This document shows positions 1 to 8,062 of a stretch of 64,000 bases of DNA, in pieces. The notes beneath the pieces were generated by a model. That model ran no database searches and had not been told where the DNA came from. It was given only the letters and a program-made list of their open reading frames with translations. Source of the stretch: Burkholderia cepacia ATCC 25416 (GTDB lineage: Bacteria > Pseudomonadota > Gammaproteobacteria > Burkholderiales > Burkholderiaceae); NCBI RefSeq assembly GCF_001411495.1, contig NZ_CP012983.1:310001-374000 (forward strand), in the 5' to 3' direction. The translations under genes and the position numbers were made by a program. Position 1 is the stretch's first letter. Every line of letters starts with the position of its first letter.

Positions 1-6
1 GAATGT

Positions 7-12
7 CCTCCT
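7..12 (-). promoter_or_regulatory. Shine-Dalgarno of a divergent gene starting just outside the window
   Basis: Read on the minus strand, the first bases are AGGAGG followed by six bases and the window edge. This is the spacing expected between a strong ribosome binding site and a start codon lying just before position 1. It suggests a gene divergent from the PuuP-like permease, possibly its regulator, but no coding sequence of it is visible. Confidence 0.45.
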
Positions 13-348
13 GGCGTCCGGCCGGGCGCGCGAGGCCGAGCGACGAACGCAGGCTGCGCTCGGCCCGGCTCTGGTTTCGATGAGAGCGGGTGTCCATGGT
101 GCTGACGGGGCGACTGGGTCGCGTAGAACATAGCCGGAATGTCCGCAAAACGCCAGTGCGGCACAGCACCATGCATGACACGCCGGCGCGATACGCGGCC
201 GGGTGTCCGGAAATATCCCCCGATTACGTCCGCATTTCTCATTCGTGGCGGAATTTTTGGCGCACCACACTTTCTTCCAGTCGTGCGCCGCCGGCCGTGC
301 CGGGCGCACGAGTGTTGAAGCCGTGAACGCCACCTACGTGAGGACAGC
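13..348. other. Intergenic leader of the amine catabolic operon
   Basis: This stretch of about 335 bases has no supportable gene; the short reading frames in it have no ribosome binding site and no recognisable sequence. It lies between a putative divergent gene off the left edge and the permease start at 349, so it should hold promoters for both. No confident -35/-10 pair was found. Several copies of a GTCCG core occur (around 139, 208 and 229) but do not form a clear dyad. Confidence 0.4.
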
Positions 349-1740
349 ATGGACAACGACAGCCCCGGTCGATACGCATCGGCCGCCGCGACGCAGGACT
401 TCGCAGCGCACGCGTTTCGCAGCGACGCGGACGACCGCCGCAAGCCGCACCTGCTTGGCCTCGCGACGCTGGTGATCTTCGGCCTCGCGTACATGCTGCC
501 GATGACGGTGTTCACGACCTACGGGCTCGTCACGAGCGAGACGAACGGGCACCTGACGGCCGCGTATGCGGTCACGCTGGTCGCGATGCTGTTCACCGCG
601 CGCAGCTATGGCCACATGGCGCGGCTGATGCCGAGCGCCGGGTCCGCCTATACGTTCGCGAGCCGCAATTTCGGCACGTCGGCCGGCTTCATGGTCGGCT
701 GGGCGTTGCTGATGGACTACCTGTTCATCCCGATGATCAGCTACCTCGCGATCGGCATCTACATGAAGCAGATTTTTCCGATGGTGCCGGCCAGCGTGTG
801 GATCGTCGGGAGCATCGCGCTGATCACCGGGCTGAACATCGTCGGCATCCGGCTCGTCAATCGCGTGAACCTGATCCTCATCGCGAGCCAGCTCGTGTTC
901 ATTGCGATCTTCGTCATCGCATCGGCGCGGGTCGCGGCAGGCGAGGGGCTGTCGATGGCCGTCGCGTTGCCGTCGTCGGGCGATGCGCGCGCGATCTTCG
1001 CCGGGTCCGCGATCCTGTGCCTGTCGTTCCTCGGCTTCGACGCGGTCACCACACTGTCGGAGGAAACGCGCGAGCCGAAGCGCACGGTGCCGCGCGCGAT
1101 CCTGCTCTGCACGCTGGCGAGCGGCGTGCTGTTCATGCTGATCGCGTATGTCGGGCAGGTGGTGTTTCCCGACTGGCACGCATTCAAGGATCTCGATTCG
1201 GCCAGCCTCGAGCTGATGCGGCGCATCGGCGGCGGCACGTTGTCGGCGTTCTTCGTCGCCGTGTACGTGGCCGGCTGTTTCGCGAGCGCGATGGCCGGGC
1301 AGGCGAGCGTGACGCGCGTGCTGTTCGCGATGGGCCGCGACCGGGTGCTGCCCGAACGCGTATTCGGCCACCTGCATGCGCGGCTGCGCACGCCGGTTCG
1401 CGCGACGCTCGCGGTCGGCGTCGTGTCGCTGTCCGCGCTGTTCGTCACGCTCGATCTCGCGTCGACGATGATCAGCTTCGGCGCGCTCGTCGCGTTCGCG
1501 ATCGTCAACCTGTGCGTGATGCGCAGTTATCTGTGCCGCGCCGAGCATCGCCGCTTCGCGGGCTGGATCACGTTCGGCGTGATGCCGGCGCTCGGCTTCG
1601 CGATGAACGTGTGGCTCTGGTCGGGGCTGTCGCGCCAGACGTTCTACGTCGGCATCGGCTGGCTCGTGCTCGGGCTCTGCCAGCTCGCATGGCTGACGCG
1701 CGGTTTCACGCGCCCCGCGCCGACGCTGTCGATGAACTGA
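349..1740 (+). CDS. APC-family permease, PuuP-like (putrescine/amino acid importer)
   Basis: An inner-membrane permease of the amino acid-polyamine-organocation superfamily, expected to import an amine or amino acid with protons. At 463 residues it has the usual length and about twelve hydrophobic segments. From memory it resembles E. coli PuuP in several blocks: LAYMLPMTVF early, PSAGSAYTF and FMVGWALLMDYLF near residues 90-125, FLGFDAVTTLSEET in the middle, and MGRDRVLPERVFG followed by FGALVAF near the C-terminus. The start follows GAGGA with good spacing. It is the first gene of a three-gene run with an aminotransferase and an aldehyde dehydrogenase, which supports putrescine or a related amine as substrate. 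Other amino acids cannot be excluded. Confidence 0.85.
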   Translation: MDNDSPGRYASAAATQDFAAHAFRSDADDRRKPHLLGLATLVIFGLAYMLPMTVFTTYGLVTSETNGHLTAAYAVTLVAMLFTARSYGHMARLMPSAGSAYTFASRNFGTSAGFMVGWALLMDYLFIPMISYLAIGIYMKQIFPMVPASVWIVGSIALITGLNIVGIRLVNRVNLILIASQLVFIAIFVIASARVAAGEGLSMAVALPSSGDARAIFAGSAILCLSFLGFDAVTTLSEETREPKRTVPRAILLCTLASGVLFMLIAYVGQVVFPDWHAFKDLDSASLELMRRIGGGTLSAFFVAVYVAGCFASAMAGQASVTRVLFAMGRDRVLPERVFGHLHARLRTPVRATLAVGVVSLSALFVTLDLASTMISFGALVAFAIVNLCVMRSYLCRAEHRRFAGWITFGVMPALGFAMNVWLWSGLSRQTFYVGIGWLVLGLCQLAWLTRGFTRPAPTLSMN

Positions 1741-1790
1741 ATGACCGGGCGCGCCGCGCCGGACCTGAAACCCTGAAGGAGGAGTGAACC

Positions 1791-3188
1791 ATGAACGCTG
1801 TTGACGTCAATCTCGATGCGGACCTGCAGGCGCTCGGCAAGCGCCACCTGCTGATGCATTTCACGCACGCCGATGCGTATCGCGACCATGCGCTGACCGT
1901 GTTCGACCGCGGCGAAGGCTGCTGGCTCGTCGACCGCCACGGCAAGCGCTACTTCGATGCGCTGGCCGGGCTGTACTGCGTGCAGGTCGGCTACAGCCAC
2001 GGCGCGGAAATCGGCGACGCGATCCGCGAGCAGATGGTGCGGCTGCCGTTCGCGACCAACTGGGGTGTCGGCCACGAGCCGGCGATCACGCTCGCGCACA
2101 AGCTCGCGACGCTCGCGCCGGACGGGCTGAACCGCGTGTTCTTCACGTCGAGCGGCTCGGAGTCGAACGAAGCGGCGATCAAGCTGGTGCGCCAGTATCA
2201 CCAGTCGCGCGGCGAGCCGCAGCGGCGCAAGTTCATCGCGCGGCGCGTCGCGTATCACGGCACGTCGTTCGGCGCGCTCGCGCTGAACGGGATGACGAAC
2301 TTCCGCAAGCATTTCGAGCCGCTGATGTCGGGCGTGCGCCACGTGGGCAACACGAAACGCTACGGCCGCCCGGCGGGCGAGACGGAAGCGCAGTTCACGC
2401 GCCATCTGCTCGACGAGATCGAGTCGCTGATCGTGCAGGAAGGCCCGGATACCGTCGCCGCGATCGTCGTCGAGCCGCTGCAGAACGCGGGCGGCAGCCT
2501 GACGCCGCCGGCCGGCTACACGGCCGGGCTGCGCGACATCTGCGACCGGCACGGCGTGCTGCTCGTCGCCGACGAAGTGATCTGCGGGTTCGGCCGGCTC
2601 GGCGAATATTTCGGCTCCGCGCGCTACGGGCTGAAGCCGGACATCATCACGTTCGCGAAAGGCATCGCGTCGGGCTACGTGCCGCTCGGCGGCGTGATCG
2701 CGAGCGACGCGGTCGTCGAAACGATCCTCGACGGCCCGCAGCAGATGTTCCTGCACGGTGCGACATACGGCGGCCATCCGGTCGCGTGCACGGCCGCGCT
2801 CGCGAACCTCGCGATCATGGAGCGCGAAGGCGTGCTCGAGAACGTCCGATGCAACGAAGCGGTGTTCCGCCAGACCCTCGACGGCCTGCTCGAACTGCCG
2901 TGCGTCGGCGACGTGCGCGGCGACGGCTACCACTACTCGCTCGAACTCGTGACCGACAAGGCCGCGCGCCGCTGGGCGGCAGGCATCAGCGCGCAGGCGT
3001 TCGTGTCGACGCTGCTCGCGCCCGCGATCTTCGACGCGGGGCTGCTGTGCCGCGCGGGCGTCGATCACGAAGGCACGCCGATCGCGCAGTTCTCGCCGCC
3101 GCTCGTGATGTCGCGCGACGAAATCGTGTGGTTCGTCGCGCAGATCCGCGACATTCTCGTCGACACCTTCGCGCGCGCGACGCGCTGA
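1791..3188 (+). CDS. Class III PLP aminotransferase (omega/polyamine transaminase type)
   Basis: A 465-residue cytoplasmic fold-type I PLP enzyme that moves an amino group from an omega-amine or amino acid to a keto acid, releasing an aldehyde. Visible motifs are SSGSESNEAAIKL for cofactor phosphate binding, VADEVICGFGR containing the PLP-ring aspartate, and FAKGIASGYVPLGG with the Schiff-base lysine at about residue 290. The start has a very strong AAGGAGGAG site. Lying between a PuuP-like permease and an aldehyde dehydrogenase, it fits the transaminase route of putrescine degradation as in SpuC. A beta-alanine or other omega-amine substrate is an alternative. Confidence 0.9.
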   Translation: MNAVDVNLDADLQALGKRHLLMHFTHADAYRDHALTVFDRGEGCWLVDRHGKRYFDALAGLYCVQVGYSHGAEIGDAIREQMVRLPFATNWGVGHEPAITLAHKLATLAPDGLNRVFFTSSGSESNEAAIKLVRQYHQSRGEPQRRKFIARRVAYHGTSFGALALNGMTNFRKHFEPLMSGVRHVGNTKRYGRPAGETEAQFTRHLLDEIESLIVQEGPDTVAAIVVEPLQNAGGSLTPPAGYTAGLRDICDRHGVLLVADEVICGFGRLGEYFGSARYGLKPDIITFAKGIASGYVPLGGVIASDAVVETILDGPQQMFLHGATYGGHPVACTAALANLAIMEREGVLENVRCNEAVFRQTLDGLLELPCVGDVRGDGYHYSLELVTDKAARRWAAGISAQAFVSTLLAPAIFDAGLLCRAGVDHEGTPIAQFSPPLVMSRDEIVWFVAQIRDILVDTFARATR

Positions 3189-3224
3189 GCGCGACACCGG
3201 CATCCGTCACAACAGGAGCATTCG

Positions 3225-4664
3225 ATGCGAACGTCACAACAGTCCTATATCGACGGCCAGTGGCTCGACCCGGCCGATGCGAAGGCGATCGACGTGATCG
3301 ACCCGAGCACGGCGCGGCCGTATGCGCAGCTCAGGGTCGGCGGCGCGGCCGACGTCGACCGTGCGGTGGGCGCGGCCCGGCAGGCCTTCGACACGTATTC
3401 GCGCTGGCCGGTGAGCGAGCGCGTCGCGCTGCTGCGGCGCGTGCTCGAGATCTACCAGCGTCGCTACGAGGAGGTCGCGCGGACGATCAGCCAGGAGATG
3501 GGCGCACCGATCGCATTCGCGCGTGCGATGCAGGCGGCGGTCGGCACCGCGCACCTCGAGCAGACGATCCGCGCGCTGCAGTCGTTCCGCTTCAGCACGC
3601 AGACCGATTCGCTGCTGGTGTCGCACGAGCCGATCGGCGTGTGCGCGCTGATCACGCCATGGAACTGGCCGATCAACCAGATCGTGTGCAAGGTCGCGCC
3701 GGCGCTCGCGGCCGGCTGCACGATGGTGCTCAAGCCGAGCGAGATCGCGCCGTTCAGCGCGATCCTGTTCGCGGAGATCCTGCACGAAGCCGGCGTGCCG
3801 CCGGGCGTGTTCAACCTCGTGCACGGTTACGGGCACGAAGTGGGCGACGCGCTGTCGCGGCATCCGGACGTCGACATGGTGTCGTTCACCGGTTCGACGC
3901 GCGCGGGTGTCGAGGTCGCGAAGGCGGCCGCCGATACCGTGAAGCGCGTGCACCAGGAACTCGGCAGCAAGAGCCCGAACCTGATCCTGCCCGATGCCGA
4001 CATCGAGGATGCGGTCACGCGCGGTGCGCGCAGTTGCTTCAGCAACAGCGGGCAGTCGTGCAACGCGCCGACGCGGATGTTCGTGCATGTCGACCACCTT
4101 GCCGCAGCCGAGGCCGCGGCGCGCAACGAGGCGGCGCGCACCGTCGTCGGCGATCCGCGTTCGACGGAAACGGATATCGGGCCGGTCGTCAGCCGCACGC
4201 AGTTCGACCGCATCCAGCAGCTGATCCAGTGCGGGATCGACGAAGGCGCGACGCTCGTCGCCGGTGGCACCGGTCGGCCCGACGGGCTCGGAGACGGCTT
4301 CTACGTGAAGCCGACGGTGTTCTCGAACGTCACGCCCGGCATGACGATCGCGCGCGAGGAAATCTTCGGGCCGGTGCTGTCGATCCTGACCTACCGCACC
4401 GAGGACGAGGCGATCGCGCTCGCGAACGATTCGGTCTACGGGCTTGCGGCATACGTGCAGACGAAGGACCCGGCACGTGCGCGCCGGGTCGCGGCACGGC
4501 TGCGGGTCGGCAACGTGCACATCAACTATCCGGCGTGGAATCCGGCCGCGCCGTTCGGCGGCTACAAGCGTTCGGGCAACGGCCGCGAGTATGCGGAGTT
4601 CGGCCTCGTCGAATATCTGGAGACGAAGGGCACGACGGGGTACACGGAAGGCGGCGTGCGCTGA
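3225..4664 (+). CDS. NAD(P)-dependent aldehyde dehydrogenase
   Basis: A 479-residue member of the ALDH superfamily that oxidises an aldehyde to an acid; here the likely substrate is the aminoaldehyde made by the upstream transaminase. Motifs seen are TPWNWPINQ in the cofactor-binding region, FTGSTRAG, the general-base glutamate at about residue 245 in QELGSKSPN, the catalytic cysteine at about residue 279 in SGQSCNAPTR, and EEIFGPVLS near the C-terminus. The start follows CAGGAGC. Its TGA stop is embedded in CTGACGATC, which aligns with the ATGAAGATC start of the M81 gene at 11885: the next gene was once translationally coupled to this one and is now decayed. Confidence 0.92.
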   Translation: MRTSQQSYIDGQWLDPADAKAIDVIDPSTARPYAQLRVGGAADVDRAVGAARQAFDTYSRWPVSERVALLRRVLEIYQRRYEEVARTISQEMGAPIAFARAMQAAVGTAHLEQTIRALQSFRFSTQTDSLLVSHEPIGVCALITPWNWPINQIVCKVAPALAAGCTMVLKPSEIAPFSAILFAEILHEAGVPPGVFNLVHGYGHEVGDALSRHPDVDMVSFTGSTRAGVEVAKAAADTVKRVHQELGSKSPNLILPDADIEDAVTRGARSCFSNSGQSCNAPTRMFVHVDHLAAAEAAARNEAARTVVGDPRSTETDIGPVVSRTQFDRIQQLIQCGIDEGATLVAGGTGRPDGLGDGFYVKPTVFSNVTPGMTIAREEIFGPVLSILTYRTEDEAIALANDSVYGLAAYVQTKDPARARRVAARLRVGNVHINYPAWNPAAPFGGYKRSGNGREYAEFGLVEYLETKGTTGYTEGGVR

Positions 4665-4750
4665 CGATCCCGATCGCCCGGGTACACCACGAGACGAATA
4701 CGTTCCGGCCGGTGCCGACGCCGCTCGCGGCGTTCGGCCGCAACGGTGCG
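4661..4750 (+). pseudogene. Relic of the 5' end of an M81 (MlrC-like) metallopeptidase gene
   Basis: Translating from the end of the aldehyde dehydrogenase gives a sequence matching the first 28 or so residues of the intact M81 protein encoded at 11885 (shared IAR, then HETNTF, then PVPTPLAAFGRNG). By eye the DNA differs at about nine of 85 positions. The start has become CTG, the match ends abruptly near 4750, and only about 90 bases remain before the GntR gene on the other strand. This is the remnant of a second M81 copy that was coupled to the dehydrogenase stop codon. Confidence 0.8.
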
Positions 4751-4840
4751 CAACGGCGCGTCATCGGCATTCGCGGCGCGGTAGGGGTATTCAGGCCGCC
4801 GCGAAGCAGTCGGCCTTGAATCGACCGCGCCGGCCGACGC

Positions 4841-5695
4841 TCAGTCCTCTTCGGGATCCGTTGCGGCCGCATCGGGTCCCGCAATGTGAGCGGCGGCCCG
4901 CCTGCGGATTTCGGAGTCGAGGATCAGACGCCCGCGCAGCTTGCCTTTCATCCGCTTCACATGCTTGGGCGCGTCGGTCATGTGCTCGACCATCAGCGCA
5001 CGCACGCGCTCGGCATCGCGCTCGCGAGCGGCCTGCAGGATCGCCTTGTGGATCGACACGTTCGCTTCGCCGAAGCGCTTGTGCTCGACGAGCGGCGTAT
5101 CGTTCCGGAACTCGATCAACTGCCGGATCATCTCGTTGATCAGCTCGCAGCTGAATCGCAGGAACGGGTTCGGGTTCGCGGCTGCGAGGATGTCGTGGAA
5201 CGTCGTGTCCTCCTGCCGCTGGCGCAGCATGTGGCCGCGGTCGTGCATACCCGAGCCGCCATCACAACACGCGATGTTCGCCTCGAGCGCCGCGAAGTCG
5301 CGCTCGGTCAGGTGCGGCACGGCGCCCGCCGCCAGCTCGGGTTCGAGCAGTTGGCGCACCGTATAGATGTCGTCGATCGTCACGTCCTTGAAGAACAGGT
5401 AGTTCTGCAGCAGCTGCAGCGTGCGGTCGAGCGGCACCTCGACGACCATCCCGCCGCCCGTCGGCCCCGTCGTGACCTTGATGAGCCCCTGCACCTCGAG
5501 CGACTTCAGCGCCTCGCGGATCGTGCTCTTGCTCACCGCATAGAGCTGCTGCAGCTCGGCTTCACGCGGGAGGCGGTCGCCCGGCTTCAGGTCCTTCTCG
5601 GTGATCAGCCGCTTGATCTCCTCGGCGACGAGGTCGGCCCGCTTCGGCTGCTTGATTTCGACTGCGAGGCCCGCCCTGGCTCGGTCCATGACCAT
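4841..5695 (-). CDS. GntR-family regulator, FadR subfamily
   Basis: A 284-residue transcription factor. The N-terminal winged helix shows RLPREAELQQLYAVSKSTIREALKSLEVQGLI, followed by a helical FCD-type ligand domain. A GTG at 5701 is also open, but GGAG lies only two bases before it, while the spacing to the ATG at 5695 is eight bases, so I chose the ATG. It is divergent from the ABC-importer operon, and the shared region contains a perfect palindrome downstream of the importer promoter. It is therefore the likely local repressor, with the imported compound or a breakdown product as effector; that is inference. Confidence 0.9.
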   Translation of the reverse strand: MVMDRARAGLAVEIKQPKRADLVAEEIKRLITEKDLKPGDRLPREAELQQLYAVSKSTIREALKSLEVQGLIKVTTGPTGGGMVVEVPLDRTLQLLQNYLFFKDVTIDDIYTVRQLLEPELAAGAVPHLTERDFAALEANIACCDGGSGMHDRGHMLRQRQEDTTFHDILAAANPNPFLRFSCELINEMIRQLIEFRNDTPLVEHKRFGEANVSIHKAILQAARERDAERVRALMVEHMTDAPKHVKRMKGKLRGRLILDSEIRRRAAAHIAGPDAAATDPEED

Positions 5696-5774
5696 CTTCA
5701 CGACTCCTTTGTCTGACTGCGCGCCGCGTCATCGTCGACGATCCGTTCCGGCGCGAGTACGGAATTTTGCCTGA

Positions 5775-5803
5775 TTGACACTAATTTTGATCAACTCTAG
5801 CAT
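5775..5803 (+). promoter_or_regulatory. Sigma-70-type promoter of the ABC importer operon
   Basis: TTGACA at 5775-5780, a 17-base spacer and TAGCAT at 5798-5803 make a good housekeeping promoter reading toward the substrate-binding protein gene. A TTGATCAA palindrome sits inside the spacer at 5787-5794. The predicted transcription start, near 5810, is immediately upstream of the 20-bp palindrome. Confidence 0.6.
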
Positions 5804-5813
5804 CAGGTTCATT

Positions 5814-5833
5814 CTATTTATCATGATAAATAG
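5814..5833. promoter_or_regulatory. Perfect 20-bp palindrome, probable GntR operator
   Basis: CTATTTATCATGATAAATAG is a perfect 10+10 inverted repeat in an otherwise GC-rich region. It lies between the divergent gntR and ABC-importer genes, just downstream of the predicted importer transcription start, where a bound repressor would block transcription. Binding by the adjacent GntR protein is inferred from position. Confidence 0.65.
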
Positions 5834-5923
5834 GATCAACCGGCGGCGCGCATCCTGCAGGGCGTGGGCACGGTTTGGCAGTCGGTCGCATCGCGTGTGT
5901 CCCCCTTTATCAGGAGCGTCAAC

Positions 5924-7132
5924 TTGAATCGCCGAGAACTGTTGAAACTGGCCGCGCTGTCGGCCGTGCCGGGTGCGCTCGGCAGCATGTCGTCCCGTGC
6001 CGCGTTCGCGCAGGGTTCGCCCATCCAGCTGGCGTGCCCGGTGCCGATGTCGGGGCCGTTCGCCGCCAACGGCAAGTACGCCGATCTCGGCATGCAGCTC
6101 GTCGTCAAGCAGTACGGCAAGGTCCTCGGGATGCCGCTGGCCTATACGGCGCTCGACACCGAGGGCAAGCCCGCGACCGCTGTGCGGCGTGTGCAGGAGA
6201 TCGCGCAGCAGAAGGGCGTGCGCTTCTTCGCGGGCGGCATCCTGTCGTCCGAATCGCTGGCGATGGGCAAGGAAGTCCAGAAGGCGGACGGCGTGTTCAT
6301 CACGACGGCCGGCGCGGACGAAATCACCGGCAAGGATTGCAATGCCGCGACGTTCCGCTGGTCGGTGCCGACCTTCGGCGCGATCGAGCAGACGGTGCGC
6401 CCGTTGATCCAGATGCTGCCGAAGGCGAAGCGTTGGTACACGATCACGCCGCAATACGTGTTCGGCGACGGCCTGCTGTCGGCCGCGAAAGCGATCTTCA
6501 AGGAGAAGGGCATCGAGCATGTCGGCAACAGCTACCACTCGCTCGCAGAGAAGGAATTCAGCGGCTACCTGACGAACGCGGTGGCCGCGCAGCCGGACGT
6601 GCTGCTGATCCTGAACTTCGGCTCGCAATCGTCGGATACGTTGCGCCAGGCCGTCAGCTTCGGGATGAAGCGCAACTGCACGATCCTGCTCGCGTGGGCG
6701 TCGGGCCTCGAACAGTTCGAGGCGCTCGGGCCCGACATCTGCGACGGCGTGTATTTCGGCGCGCAGTACTGGCACGGCATCGATTCGCCGCTGAACCGCG
6801 ATCTGGTGAAGCGCACGAACGCCGCGTTCAAGGCGAACCCTAACTACAGCCTCGCGGGGTCGTACATCTGCTCGAAGATCTTGGTCGACGCGATGTTGAA
6901 GGCCGGCAGTGCCGATCCGAAGAAGGTCGTTGCGGCGATGGAGGGCATGAAGTACGACGGCCTCACGGGCCCGGAGGAAATCCGCAAGGGCGACCACCAG
7001 GTGCTGAAGAACTATTACCTGCTGAAGGGCAAGCCGAAGGGCCGGATGAAGAGCGCGGACGACTATGCCGACATCGTCAGCTCGGGCCAGTCGTTCCTGC
7101 CGATCGACAAGACGGGCTGCAAGCTCGCGTGA
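5924..7132 (+). CDS. ABC importer substrate-binding protein, Liv type, with Tat-like signal
   Basis: A 402-residue periplasmic binding protein of the branched-chain amino acid/amide family. The mature part begins near SPIQLACPVPMSGPFAANGKYADLG, typical of this family, and no lipobox is present. I place the start at TTG 5924 because AGGAG lies seven bases before it; the frame is open upstream but without a ribosome binding site. The signal peptide begins NRRELLKL, a twin-arginine motif, followed by an alanine-rich hydrophobic stretch ending AFAQG. It is first in the operon with two permeases, two ATPases, an M20 amidohydrolase and an M81 protein, so the ligand is probably an amide, carbamoyl amino acid or peptide-like compound. 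Confidence 0.88.
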   Translation: MNRRELLKLAALSAVPGALGSMSSRAAFAQGSPIQLACPVPMSGPFAANGKYADLGMQLVVKQYGKVLGMPLAYTALDTEGKPATAVRRVQEIAQQKGVRFFAGGILSSESLAMGKEVQKADGVFITTAGADEITGKDCNAATFRWSVPTFGAIEQTVRPLIQMLPKAKRWYTITPQYVFGDGLLSAAKAIFKEKGIEHVGNSYHSLAEKEFSGYLTNAVAAQPDVLLILNFGSQSSDTLRQAVSFGMKRNCTILLAWASGLEQFEALGPDICDGVYFGAQYWHGIDSPLNRDLVKRTNAAFKANPNYSLAGSYICSKILVDAMLKAGSADPKKVVAAMEGMKYDGLTGPEEIRKGDHQVLKNYYLLKGKPKGRMKSADDYADIVSSGQSFLPIDKTGCKLA

Positions 7133-7143
7133 CGCTATGCATG

Positions 7144-7171
7144 CGTCCGCGGCCGTCGTGCGCCGCGGACG
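7144..7171 (+). terminator. Intercistronic hairpin after the binding-protein gene
   Basis: CGTCCGCGGC and GCCGCGGACG form a perfect 10-bp stem with an eight-base loop, and no U-run follows. Lying between the binding-protein gene and the first permease, it probably acts as an mRNA stabiliser or partial terminator, giving more binding protein than membrane components, as in other importer operons. Confidence 0.5.
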
Positions 7172-7201
7172 TCCATTTCCTTCCTTTCTGACACGGAAGC
7201 C

Positions 7202-8062
7202 ATGAACGTCTATCTGCTGCAGATCGTCAACGGCATCGGCGTGGGCATGTTGTATTTCCTGCTCGCCGTCGGCCTGTCGATCGTGTTCGGCCTGCTGCGC
7301 TTCGTGAATTTCGCTCACGGCGCGTTCTACCTGCTCGGCGCGTATCTCTGCTACCAGGCGCTGCAATGGTCGGCGAATTTCTGGGTCGCGCTCGCGGTCG
7401 TGCCGCTCGTCGTCGGCGCGTTCGCGTGGATCGTCGAGAAGCTCGTGCTGCGTCACGTGTATGCGCAACAGCACGAATTCCACATCCTCGCGACCGTCGG
7501 GCTCGCGCTCGTGCTGCAGGAGTGCGCGATCCTCGCATGGGGCCCGCTCGGCGACAACGTGCCGCCGCCCGACGCGCTGAACGGCGTCGTGATCTGGGGC
7601 GGCTTCGTCTACCCGAAATACCGGCTGTTCGTGATCGGGTTCACGGCCGTGCTCGCCGCATTGCTGTGGTGGGTGCTCGAAGGCACGCGGCTCGGCAGTA
7701 CGGTGCGCGCGGGCAGCGAATCGACGGAGATGGTATCGCTGCTCGGCATCAACGTGACGCGCGTGTTCAGTCTCGTGTTCGCGCTCGGCGCGGCGACGGC
7801 GGCACTCGCGGGCGTGCTCGCCGCGCCGATTCGCGGCGTCGATCCGTTCATGGGCATCGAGGCGCTCGGCGTCGCGTTCGTCGTGGTCGTGGTCGGCGGG
7901 ATGGGGAATTTTCTCGGAGCGCTCGTGGGCGGGTTGCTGGTCGGTATCGTGCAGAGCCTGATGAGCACGCTGTGGCCGGAAGGCGCACGGCTGATGATCT
8001 ATGTCGCGATGGCGGCCGTGCTGCTGTTGCGTCCGAACGGGTTGCTGGGGAGGGCCGCATGA
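7202..8062 (+). CDS. ABC importer inner-membrane permease, LivH type
   Basis: A 286-residue permease with about eight hydrophobic segments and the LivH hallmark LSIVFGLLRFVNFAHGAFYLLGAY near the N-terminus, plus a late stretch with GGMGNFLGALVGGLLVG. It forms the translocation channel with the next gene product. The stop overlaps the start of the LivM-type gene by ATGA, indicating translational coupling. Substrate specificity cannot be read from the sequence; the downstream hydrolases argue against simple leucine/isoleucine/valine uptake. Confidence 0.92.
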   Translation: MNVYLLQIVNGIGVGMLYFLLAVGLSIVFGLLRFVNFAHGAFYLLGAYLCYQALQWSANFWVALAVVPLVVGAFAWIVEKLVLRHVYAQQHEFHILATVGLALVLQECAILAWGPLGDNVPPPDALNGVVIWGGFVYPKYRLFVIGFTAVLAALLWWVLEGTRLGSTVRAGSESTEMVSLLGINVTRVFSLVFALGAATAALAGVLAAPIRGVDPFMGIEALGVAFVVVVVGGMGNFLGALVGGLLVGIVQSLMSTLWPEGARLMIYVAMAAVLLLRPNGLLGRAA

